Shown here: positions 1 to 7,096 of the stretch, one piece after another
Numbering within the stretch: position 1 is the stretch's first letter
Layout: every line of letters begins with the position of its first letter
Source: Comamonadaceae bacterium G21597-S1
GTDB taxonomy: Bacteria > Pseudomonadota > Gammaproteobacteria > Burkholderiales > Burkholderiaceae_C
NCBI GenBank assembly: GCA_027214345.1
Contig: JAPWHR010000003.1
Location: 434,001 to 498,000, forward strand
Length of the DNA: 64,000 nt
Direction: 5' to 3'
Notes under the pieces: model-generated
Database searches by the model: none
What the model saw: only the letters and a program-made list of their open reading frames with translations
Told to the model about the DNA's origin: nothing
Translations under genes and position numbers: made by a program

Positions 1-2303
1 GCGGCACCGCACTTGGGGCAGGCCCCGAGCGACGCCTTGCCGGCAAAGTCGACCAGTTCGCCGGTTTCCTCGCCCTTCTTGTCGTCGCCGAAGTCGAACT
101 CGAGCTTGTAGTTCTTTGCCTCGTCGTCGTACTTGATCACCATCTCGGCGGTGAACGGCCAGCCGGCCTTGGAGCGGAAACCTTCCAGCGGGCCGATCTT
201 GCGGTCGCGCAGGAACTGCTCGACCTCGGCCACTTCGAAGGTGCGCCCGGCCGGTGTCTTGCCGAACGAGAAGCCGCAGCCCTCGCCGGAGCCGGATTTT
301 CCCGTGCAGGCATAACGCCGGTAGTTTTCCTTGACGACGCCGCCGCAGTTCGGGCACGGCGCCTGCAAGGTGGCGTAGTCGCCGGGAATCGTGTCGCGGT
401 CGTATTCCTTGGCCTTCTTCACCATGCGTTCGGTCATGGCCGCGATCTCGGCCATGAAACTGGCGCGGCTGAGCTTGCCGTGCTCCATCTGGGCCAGCTT
501 GTATTCCCACTCGCCGGTGAGTTCGGCGCGCGAGAGCTCCTCCACGCCCAGCCCGCGCAACAGCGTCATGAGCTGGAACGCCTTGGCGGTCGGTATCAGT
601 TCGCGGCCTTCGCGCAGGATGTATTTCTCGACGATCAGGCCCTCGATGATGCTCGAGCGGGTCGCCGGCGTACCCAGGCCTTTCTCGTGCATCGCGGCGC
701 GCAGTTCGTCATCCTCGATGGTCTTGCCTGCGCCCTCCATGGCGCCGAGCAGCGTGGCCTCCGAATACCGCGGCGGCGGACGAGTCTGCAGGCCCTTGGC
801 ATTGACGGACTCGGCCAGCACCTGCTCGCCCGGCTGCACCGGCACCAGGGTGGCGGCGTTCTTGTCGTCGCCGTCCTTGGACTCGTCTTGCGCCTCCTTG
901 CCGTAGATCGCCAGCCAGCCCGGCTTGACCAAGACCTTGCCTTCGGTCTTGAAACTGTGGCCTTCGCACAACGAGATCCGCGTCGTGACCTGGTATTCGG
1001 CACTCGGAAAAAACACCGCCATGAAGCGGCGCACGACCAGGTCGTAGATCTTCTGCTCGGCCTCGCTCAGGCCCTGGGCCGGCTGCAGCGTGGGGATGAT
1101 CGCAAAGTGGTCGCTCACCTTGGCATTGTCGAAGATACGCTTGTTGGGCTTGATGTAGTTGCCCTTGAGCGCGGTGGCCGCATGCGGGGCCAGGTGCTTC
1201 ATCGGGCTCTTGGCCAGCATCTCGAAGGTCTCGCGCACCACCGGCAGGTAGTCCTCGGGCAAGGCGCGCGAATCGGTCCGCGGGTAGGTCAAGGCCTTGT
1301 GGCGTTCGTACAGGCTTTGCGCGATCGACAAGGTGGTCTTGGCGCTGTAGCCGAACTTGCCGTTGGCCTCGCGTTGCAGCGAGGTCAGGTCGAACAGCAG
1401 CGGGCTGGCCTGGGTCGTGGGTTTGCTTTCCTCGGTGACGGTGGCCTTCTTGCCACGGACCGCATCGGCAATGGCCTGGGCCTCGGCCTGGGTCCAGAGC
1501 CGGTCGGCCTTGAGCTCGGGATCGGTCTCTTCGACATTGCCCGCCGCGAGATTGGCGGCGGCCTTCTTCCACTTGGGGTCGAACCACTTGGCGTCGTACA
1601 GGCCGGCCTGGGCCTGGAAGCTGGCGTGGATCTCCCAGTAGTCGCGGCTGACGAACTTGCGGATCTTTTCCTCGCGCTCGACCACCACCGACAGGGTCGG
1701 CGTCTGCACCCGTCCGACCGTTGTCAGGAAGAAACCGCCGTCGCGCGAGTTGAACGCCGTCATCGCGCGCGTGCCGTTGATGCCCACCAGCCAGTCGGCC
1801 TCGGAGCGGCAACGGGCGGCATCGGCCAGCGGCAGCATTTGCTCGTCGCTGCGCAAATCGGCAAAGCCGTCGCGGATCGCCTGCGGCGTCATCGACTGCA
1901 ACCACAGGCGACGCACCGGATGCTTGACACGGCTGTATTGCTGGATGAGACGGAAGATGAGTTCACCCTCGCGCCCGGCGTCGCAGGCATTGATGAAGGC
2001 GCCCACATCCTTGCGCTTGGCCAGGCGGACGATGGCGTTGAGCCGGCTCTTGGTCTTGTCCATCGGCTTGATGTCGAAATGCGGCGGGATCACCGGCAGG
2101 TTCGCAAAACTCCACTTGCCGCGCTTGATGTCGAACTCTTCCGGCGCCTGGATCTCGACCAGGTGGCCGACGGCGCTGGACACCACGTATTTCTCGTTCT
2201 CGAAGTGATCCTCGTGTTTGTCGAACTTGCCCGCCACGGGCGTGAGCGCCCGCACGATGTCCTGGGCGACGGACGGTTTCTCGGCAATGACTAGGGTTTT
2301 CAT
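1..2303 (-). CDS. topB: DNA topoisomerase III (type IA), 3' end outside the window
   Basis: Type IA topoisomerase that passes single strands through a transient 5'-phosphotyrosine break, resolving catenanes and recombination intermediates. Read from the ATG at 2303, the protein begins MKTLVIAEKPSVAQDI, the TOPRIM start of the family. It continues with the acidic TOPRIM segment NACDAGREGE, the catalytic tyrosine in LTYPRTDSR, and near the window edge a Cys-rich zinc-ribbon region starting CPNCGG with a further CPKCG. About 767 codons are present and the C-terminus is cut. The frame is open without interruption over the whole 2.3 kb. It is divergent from the SET-domain gene. An alternating purine-pyrimidine tract lies about 20 bp upstream of its start. 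Confidence 0.96.
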   Translation of the reverse strand, partial: MKTLVIAEKPSVAQDIVRALTPVAGKFDKHEDHFENEKYVVSSAVGHLVEIQAPEEFDIKRGKWSFANLPVIPPHFDIKPMDKTKSRLNAIVRLAKRKDVGAFINACDAGREGELIFRLIQQYSRVKHPVRRLWLQSMTPQAIRDGFADLRSDEQMLPLADAARCRSEADWLVGINGTRAMTAFNSRDGGFFLTTVGRVQTPTLSVVVEREEKIRKFVSRDYWEIHASFQAQAGLYDAKWFDPKWKKAAANLAAGNVEETDPELKADRLWTQAEAQAIADAVRGKKATVTEESKPTTQASPLLFDLTSLQREANGKFGYSAKTTLSIAQSLYERHKALTYPRTDSRALPEDYLPVVRETFEMLAKSPMKHLAPHAATALKGNYIKPNKRIFDNAKVSDHFAIIPTLQPAQGLSEAEQKIYDLVVRRFMAVFFPSAEYQVTTRISLCEGHSFKTEGKVLVKPGWLAIYGKEAQDESKDGDDKNAATLVPVQPGEQVLAESVNAKGLQTRPPPRYSEATLLGAMEGAGKTIEDDELRAAMHEKGLGTPATRSSIIEGLIVEKYILREGRELIPTAKAFQLMTLLRGLGVEELSRAELTGEWEYKLAQMEHGKLSRASFMAEIAAMTERMVKKAKEYDRDTIPGDYATLQAPCPNCGGVVKENYRRYACTGKSGSGEGCGFSFGKTPAGRTFEVAEVEQFLRDRKIGPLEGFRSKAGWPFTAEMVIKYDDEAKNYKLEFDFGDDKKGEETGELVDFAGKASLGACPKCGA

Positions 2304-2323
2304 CTGACTACAATCCAATGTCT

Positions 2324-2370
2324 CGCGTGCGCACACGCGCACACACATACGTGCGCGCACATGCGCGCGC
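2324..2370. repeat. 47-bp perfect alternating purine-pyrimidine tract
   Basis: Every base from 2324 to 2370 alternates pyrimidine/purine, made of CG, CA/TG and a few TA steps. Such runs favour left-handed Z-DNA under negative supercoiling (established property). The tract lies between the divergent topB start at 2303 and the SET-domain gene, so it sits in or next to both promoters. An ATG at 2361 inside the tract is in frame with the SET gene but is probably not its start. Confidence 0.85.
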
Positions 2371-2402
2371 CCATACGAGTTCACATTACCAAATTTTCAG
2401 CC

Positions 2403-2891
2403 GTGCCCGCCAAATCCCCCAAAGAGTCGTCGGCCAAGCAGCGCCGCATCAAGACCCGCCGCTCCGGCGTGCATGGTAAGGGTGTCTTTGCCGTGCAGCC
2501 GATTCCCGAGGGGGAAACCATCATCGAATATGTGGGCGAGATCATCTCGTGGAAGGAGGCGCAGCGACGCCATCCCCACGATCCGAAGGATCCGAACCAC
2601 ACGTTCTATTTCCACGTCGACGAGAAGCGGGTCATCGACGCCAAGGTGGACGGAAACTCGTCGCGCTGGATCAACCACTCGTGTGATCCCAACTGCGAGG
2701 CCGACGAAGTCGACGGCCGAGTCTTCATCAAGGCGCTTCGCAACATCGCCGCCGGCGAAGAGCTCAACTACGACTATGGCCTGATCATCGACGAGCCCTA
2801 TACCAGGAAGCTCAAGGCCGAATACCCTTGCTGGTGTGGCGCCAAAAGCTGCCGGGGAACCCTGCTCGCGCCCAAGCGGCGCGGGCGTTGA
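2403..2891 (+). CDS. SET-domain protein-lysine methyltransferase
   Basis: Predicted SAM-dependent lysine methyltransferase of about 162 residues, essentially a bare SET domain with a post-SET motif. Diagnostic pieces are GVHGKGVFA near the N-terminus, EYVGEII, RWINHSCDPNC (SAM and pseudoknot region), GEELNYDYG (catalytic tyrosine region), and a C-terminal Cys cluster CWCGAKSC that with the Cys of NHSCDPNC would bind the post-SET zinc. I chose GTG 2403 because the ATG at 2361 lies inside the alternating repeat tract and would add low-complexity residues; 2361 remains possible. The substrate cannot be read from sequence. Bacterial SET proteins are known, so this is not by itself eukaryotic transfer. 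Confidence 0.9.
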   Translation: MPAKSPKESSAKQRRIKTRRSGVHGKGVFAVQPIPEGETIIEYVGEIISWKEAQRRHPHDPKDPNHTFYFHVDEKRVIDAKVDGNSSRWINHSCDPNCEADEVDGRVFIKALRNIAAGEELNYDYGLIIDEPYTRKLKAEYPCWCGAKSCRGTLLAPKRRGR

Positions 2892-2917
2892 ACCGACGCG
2901 GCCCGGCCGTGCCGGCG

Positions 2918-3742
2918 ATGGCCTTGCACTGGCCCGTCCCGGAACTGCAGCAGGCCTTGCGGGCCAGCCTGCCCGACTGCGCCGTCGAGGTGCTGGCCAG
3001 CGTGGATTCCACCAATACAGAACTGATGCGGCGCGCACGCGCCGCCAGCCTCGTGCCCACGTTGCTGGTGGCCGAGCGACAGACCGCCGGCCGGGGACGG
3101 CTGGGCCGCAACTGGCACAGCCATGCGGATGGCCCCGCGGACGGCCGGTCGCCGGCACCGGGCGCCTTGCCATCGTTGACCTTCTCCTTCGGCATGCCAT
3201 TGGCGCCGCTCGACTGGTCCGGCCTGTCGCTGGCCGTCGGTGTCGGTGTCGCGCGGGCGCTGCATCCGGCGCTGGGGCTGAAGTGGCCGAACGACCTCTG
3301 GTTCCAGGACCGCAAGCTGGCCGGCATCCTGATCGAGACCGCCGCCGCGTCCACCGGCGCCGACGGCAGTCGCTTCGTCGTGGTCGGTGTCGGCATCAAC
3401 ATCGCGCCGCGTGATCCGGCAGGCCTGTCCACCGCGCCCGCGTGCCTGCGGGAACTGCTGCCCGAACTCGACGCGCCCGCGGTGCTGGCGCGCGTGGCTC
3501 CACCGCTGGTGCAGGCGCTGCGCCTGTTCGAGGCCCAGGGGTTCGCGGCGTTCCACGCGGAATTCGACCGGCGGGACGTGTTGCGCGGGCGTGTCGTGCA
3601 ACTGAGCGATGGCCTCACCGGAACCGCCGGCGGAGTCGACGGCCGCGGCGCCTTGCTGGTGCATACTTCCGCCGGTATGAAGCTCGTGAACAGTGCCGAA
3701 GTCAGCGTGCGCCCGGTGCCAGCGCGGCATGGCGACCACTGA
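2918..3742 (+). CDS. birA: Biotin--[acetyl-CoA-carboxylase] ligase
   Basis: Makes biotinyl-5'-AMP and transfers biotin to the lysine of biotin carboxyl carrier proteins. The 274-residue product has the substrate loop GRGRLGRNW, the KWPNDLW motif, and RKLAGILIE with the adenylate-contacting Lys. A C-terminal SH3-like part follows. No N-terminal winged helix is present, so it is a group I ligase without the repressor function of E. coli BirA. The frame stays open back to 2828, but that would overlap the SET gene. I took ATG 2918; GTG 2909 is an alternative. It lies 26 bp after the SET gene and 9 bp before the SPOR-like gene, so the three may be co-transcribed. Confidence 0.93.
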   Translation: MALHWPVPELQQALRASLPDCAVEVLASVDSTNTELMRRARAASLVPTLLVAERQTAGRGRLGRNWHSHADGPADGRSPAPGALPSLTFSFGMPLAPLDWSGLSLAVGVGVARALHPALGLKWPNDLWFQDRKLAGILIETAAASTGADGSRFVVVGVGINIAPRDPAGLSTAPACLRELLPELDAPAVLARVAPPLVQALRLFEAQGFAAFHAEFDRRDVLRGRVVQLSDGLTGTAGGVDGRGALLVHTSAGMKLVNSAEVSVRPVPARHGDH

Positions 3743-3751
3743 GGCGCGACG

Positions 3752-4417
3752 GTGCTGCGCCTGCTCGTCCTGTTGCTGGTCCTGCTCAACGCGGCCTATT
3801 ACGCATGGTCGCACGACATGTTGCGCGCCTACGGCTTCGGGCCCGTGCGCCAGGCCGAGCCGCAGCGCCTGAACCAGCAGATTCGCCCCGAGGCACTGAT
3901 CATCGTGTCCACAGGCGCGCCGCGTCCGGCCGAGGCACAGGCCCGCGCGTTGCCGCCCGAAGCGACGGCGTCCTGCCTGCAGGCCGGCCTGTTCGACGAC
4001 TCGCAGGCCACCGCGCTGCGCCAGGCCGCGCAGGCCGTGTTGCCTGCGGGTTCCTGGTCGTTGAACGAGGTGCTGGTGCCCCCGCGCTGGATCGTCTACA
4101 TGGGCAAATATGCCGATGCCCCGGCTCTGGCCCGCAAGCGCGCCGAACTTGCGGCGCTGAACGTGCGTGCCGACGCGGTGTCCAGCCCCGCGCTGGAGCC
4201 GGGCCTGTCGCTGGGGACGTTTGAGTCCGAGGAGCGCGCCGCCACCGAACTCGCGGCATTGGTCAAGCGCGGTGTGCGCACCGCCCAGGTGGTGCAGGAA
4301 GCGGCCGAGTCGCGCGCCAGCATGTTGCGCATCACGCCGGTGGACGACGCGGTGCGGTCCCGGCTCGACGAGTTGCAGCCGGTGCTGGCGGGGCGGTCGC
4401 TGCGGCCCTGCCCGTAG
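3752..4417 (+). CDS. SPOR-like inner-membrane-anchored protein
   Basis: A 221-residue protein starting at a GTG only 9 bp after birA. An N-terminal hydrophobic segment (about residues 1-18) is followed by a Pro/Ala linker and a C-terminal region (about 120-200) with the pattern of a SPOR peptidoglycan-binding repeat: WIVYMGKYAD, then LGTFESEERAATELAALVK. In Burkholderiales such a protein commonly follows birA and the pantothenate kinase gene coaX; here coaX is absent. Role inferred: septal or cell-wall binding of denuded glycans. The SPOR call rests on pattern and neighbourhood. Confidence 0.75.
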   Translation: MLRLLVLLLVLLNAAYYAWSHDMLRAYGFGPVRQAEPQRLNQQIRPEALIIVSTGAPRPAEAQARALPPEATASCLQAGLFDDSQATALRQAAQAVLPAGSWSLNEVLVPPRWIVYMGKYADAPALARKRAELAALNVRADAVSSPALEPGLSLGTFESEERAATELAALVKRGVRTAQVVQEAAESRASMLRITPVDDAVRSRLDELQPVLAGRSLRPCP

Positions 4418-4450
4418 CGGGCCGGGCTGGCAGCACGGGCGCCGCGCGGC

Positions 4451-6652
4451 TCAGTACTGCACCCGCGCGAAGCGGCTTTTCTGCGCGGCCTCGCGCGCCT
4501 GCCCCAGCGTGTGGATGCCCTTGTCCGCCAACAGCGGCACCAGCTTGAGAAACACCTCGGCCGTCACGATGGCGTCGGCCAGCGCGGTGTGCCGGCCGAC
4601 GACTTGAACACCCAGGCGTTGTGCCAGTGCCTCGAGTCCGTGCGACTCCTGCTGCGGATGGACAAGGTCGGACAGCAGCAAGGTATCGAGCACCGGCTGG
4701 TCGAACACCACGCCACTGGCGGCCTCCTTGAGCTGCAGGAAACGCATGTCGAAAGCCGCGTTGTGCGCCACCAGCACGGTATCCTGGGCATAGGCGTGGA
4801 AGGCGCCCAGCACGGTGCGGATGTCGGGTTGTCCGTGCAGCATGTCGGGCGTGATGCCATGGATTTTCGTCGAGGTCACCGGCACCGTGCGCCGGGGATC
4901 GACCAGCTGCTCGAAACCCTCGTGGTGCAGCAGCCTGCCGTTGACGATACGCGTGGCGCCGATCTGGATGATCTCGTCACCCCTGGACGGGTCGAGGCCA
5001 GTGGTTTCGGTATCGAACACGGTATAGGACAGGTCGTCGAGCCGGCGGTCCTGCAGGTCGCGCGCCATGTCCGATGCCTTGAACAGGTCGAAGTCGTAGA
5101 AGGTCGGTCGGTGGTCCTCGGGCGAGAGTGTCGGCACCGCTGCGGCCCGCCGCGCGTCGCGGGCGCTCGCCCCGCCCAGTGGCAGCAGGATGCGGAACCA
5201 GGCCTCGTGGCGTGCGCGGTTGCGTTCGAACCAGAATGCGCCGCCATGGCGGTCCACCACGTCGCGCACCGTCAGCGGCGTCGATTCGCCACCGATGCGG
5301 ATCGGGTCCAGTTCCCAGGCCATCACCGTCTCGGTGCTCATCGCGGTTCCTTGCCAGACCAGGTCAAGCTGTGCGTGTGGCCCCTCGGCCGCCAGGCGCA
5401 CCGTGAACCGGCGCACGGCGAATTCCTGGGCCAGGCGCTCGGCGAGGTAGGCCAGCGCCTGCATCAGCGAGAAGCTCTCGACGCGCAGCCACAGGTCGGG
5501 GTCGACCGGCGTGTTCGACACCTGCAACCCCTCGATGGCATGGATGCGCCGCGCCACCACGGCGACCAGGTCGGCGGCCAGCATGTCCTCCATCGGCCAG
5601 CGTGTCTTGAGGTTCTTCGACGCCGTCTGCGCCAGCTGCTGCACCCGTTCGCTCATGGCCGCGGATTCTTCCCGCACGACGGCCAGGAAGCGTTCGCGCA
5701 TCGGCGCGTCCAGGTCGGGGAACTCGAGCATTTCCAGTGCCGCCTGCAGGTTGGCCAGGGAGCTGCGGCTGCCCTCGGTCATCGCGTGCAACAGCTGGTC
5801 GCGCAGCGACTGTTGTTCGAAGTCGCGCGTCAGGTTCTCGAGCAGCAGCACGAAACCGCTGAGCGGCGCCGCGGCGGCGGATGGCGCGGCGTCGTCGCCG
5901 GCGGTCGGTTCGTCGCGCACCGCGGCCACCTGCACCCGCAGCAGTTGCCCGGAGCGGGTGGTGGTGACGAATTGCGCCGACGCGTTGGCGGCGCCGCGGT
6001 CGAGCCGACGGCGAATGGTGTCCAGCGCATGCGCCACCAGCTTGGGATCGAACACGGCATAGATCGAGCGGCCGAGCCCGATGGCTCCCGCACCGTCGGC
6101 CAGGGCCGGCTGCGGCGCCAGCGCCTGGTACTGCAGCCGGGCGCGGTTGTTGTACAGCAGGATGCGCCCGTCGAGGTTGCAGACCACCACGCTTTGCTGC
6201 AGCTCGGCCATCAGGGCGGCCAGGCGCCGGCGTTCCTGCTCGACGTTGCGACTGGCCTCGCGCACCTGCTGCGCCATGTCGTCGCGCAACTGGTCGCGCT
6301 GGCTCGACAAGCTGTCGATGACGCCGGCGAGCGCGCGGACCTCGGCCGCCCCTTCGCGCGGCAGTGGTTCACGCGTCTGGCCGCCGATGCGGATGCGCAC
6401 ATGGTCCTGCAGCCGCGCCGGCGCCTCGACGTGATCGCGAAACAGCTGGCGCGTCCAGCGCGCCAGCAAGGCGCTCGCGATCAGCCAGGCCAGCACGGCC
6501 AGCGCGACCAGTGTCTCGAGCGCCGGTGCGACCGCGGCGCGCGTGTCTTCGGGCATGGCCGACCAGGCGACGGCCGCCAGCAGGACGCTCCAGGCACCCA
6601 GCACCAGTGCCGGCGCCAGCAGGGCCAGCCAGCGGCGCGCCTTCAGTGGCAT
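4451..6652 (-). CDS. Membrane sensor (PAS plus degenerate kinase core) fused to a DnaQ-type 3'-5' exonuclease
   Basis: 733 residues from ATG 6652 (the frame is open upstream to 6886 but that part overlaps the receiver gene). Order: two hydrophobic segments (about 8-31 and 42-64), a HAMP-like and coiled-coil stretch (about 70-150), a PAS-like domain (about 150-275), a helical pair resembling a DHp dimerisation domain (about 280-345) with no phospho-acceptor His at the expected place, and an ATPase-like region ending in VVDRHGGAFWFE, which mimics a kinase G2 region without its Gly-rich box. The C-terminal domain (about 540-733) is a DEDDh exonuclease: FDTETTG (D547, E549), HNAAFDMRF (D635), GRHTALADA (H688, D693). 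It is last in a run behind the symporter-kinase and receiver genes. Nuclease activity is likely; the role is unknown. Confidence 0.9.
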   Translation of the reverse strand: MPLKARRWLALLAPALVLGAWSVLLAAVAWSAMPEDTRAAVAPALETLVALAVLAWLIASALLARWTRQLFRDHVEAPARLQDHVRIRIGGQTREPLPREGAAEVRALAGVIDSLSSQRDQLRDDMAQQVREASRNVEQERRRLAALMAELQQSVVVCNLDGRILLYNNRARLQYQALAPQPALADGAGAIGLGRSIYAVFDPKLVAHALDTIRRRLDRGAANASAQFVTTTRSGQLLRVQVAAVRDEPTAGDDAAPSAAAAPLSGFVLLLENLTRDFEQQSLRDQLLHAMTEGSRSSLANLQAALEMLEFPDLDAPMRERFLAVVREESAAMSERVQQLAQTASKNLKTRWPMEDMLAADLVAVVARRIHAIEGLQVSNTPVDPDLWLRVESFSLMQALAYLAERLAQEFAVRRFTVRLAAEGPHAQLDLVWQGTAMSTETVMAWELDPIRIGGESTPLTVRDVVDRHGGAFWFERNRARHEAWFRILLPLGGASARDARRAAAVPTLSPEDHRPTFYDFDLFKASDMARDLQDRRLDDLSYTVFDTETTGLDPSRGDEIIQIGATRIVNGRLLHHEGFEQLVDPRRTVPVTSTKIHGITPDMLHGQPDIRTVLGAFHAYAQDTVLVAHNAAFDMRFLQLKEAASGVVFDQPVLDTLLLSDLVHPQQESHGLEALAQRLGVQVVGRHTALADAIVTAEVFLKLVPLLADKGIHTLGQAREAAQKSRFARVQY

Positions 6653-6707
6653 GGGTCGGCCTGGGTGCGACGGATGGCGACCGGGGATCGGGGCGTGGCC
6701 ACCGGTC

Positions 6708-7085
6708 TCATGCGGCCTTGCCCTCCAGCAGTTCACGCACCCGGGCCACGAGGTCGCGGGTCGAGAAGGGCTTGGTGACATAGGCATTCGCGCCGAGCGC
6801 GAGCCCCTTGGCCACGTCGGTCTCGCGGCCCTTGGCAGTGAGCATGACGATGCGCACGTCGCGCAGGCGATCCTGCGCGCGCACATGCTGGCAGACCTCC
6901 AGCCCGGTCTTGCCGGGCATCATCACGTCGAGCAGGACCAGGTCCGGTGGATCGGCTTCGATGGCAGCGATCGCCTGCAGGCCGTCGCGCGCGACGGCGA
7001 CGTCGAAGCCTTCGCGCTGCATCAGGTATTCGAGCGAGATCAGGATGTTGGGTTCGTCGTCGACGATCAGTATCTTGTGTGCCAT
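6708..7085 (-). CDS. Single-domain (CheY-like) response regulator
   Basis: 125-residue receiver domain with no output domain. It begins MAHKILIVDDEPN (acidic pocket), has the phospho-acceptor Asp in LVLLDVMMPGKTG, the Thr in VMLTAKG and the conserved Lys in VTKPFS. ATG 7085 was chosen over upstream in-frame starts because the family begins exactly there. It lies 11 bp after the symporter-kinase gene and 55 bp before the exonuclease fusion on the same strand. It is probably the phosphorylation partner of that kinase, passing the signal by protein contact, possibly to the exonuclease fusion (inference). Confidence 0.93.
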   Translation of the reverse strand: MAHKILIVDDEPNILISLEYLMQREGFDVAVARDGLQAIAAIEADPPDLVLLDVMMPGKTGLEVCQHVRAQDRLRDVRIVMLTAKGRETDVAKGLALGANAYVTKPFSTRDLVARVRELLEGKAA

Positions 7086-7096
7086 GGCAACATGCC

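Noticed and set aside
480-2294. A 604-codon plus-strand frame opposite topB
   Set aside because: The minus strand encodes a full TOPRIM to zinc-ribbon topoisomerase; the plus frame is His/Gln/Arg-rich with no recognisable motif.
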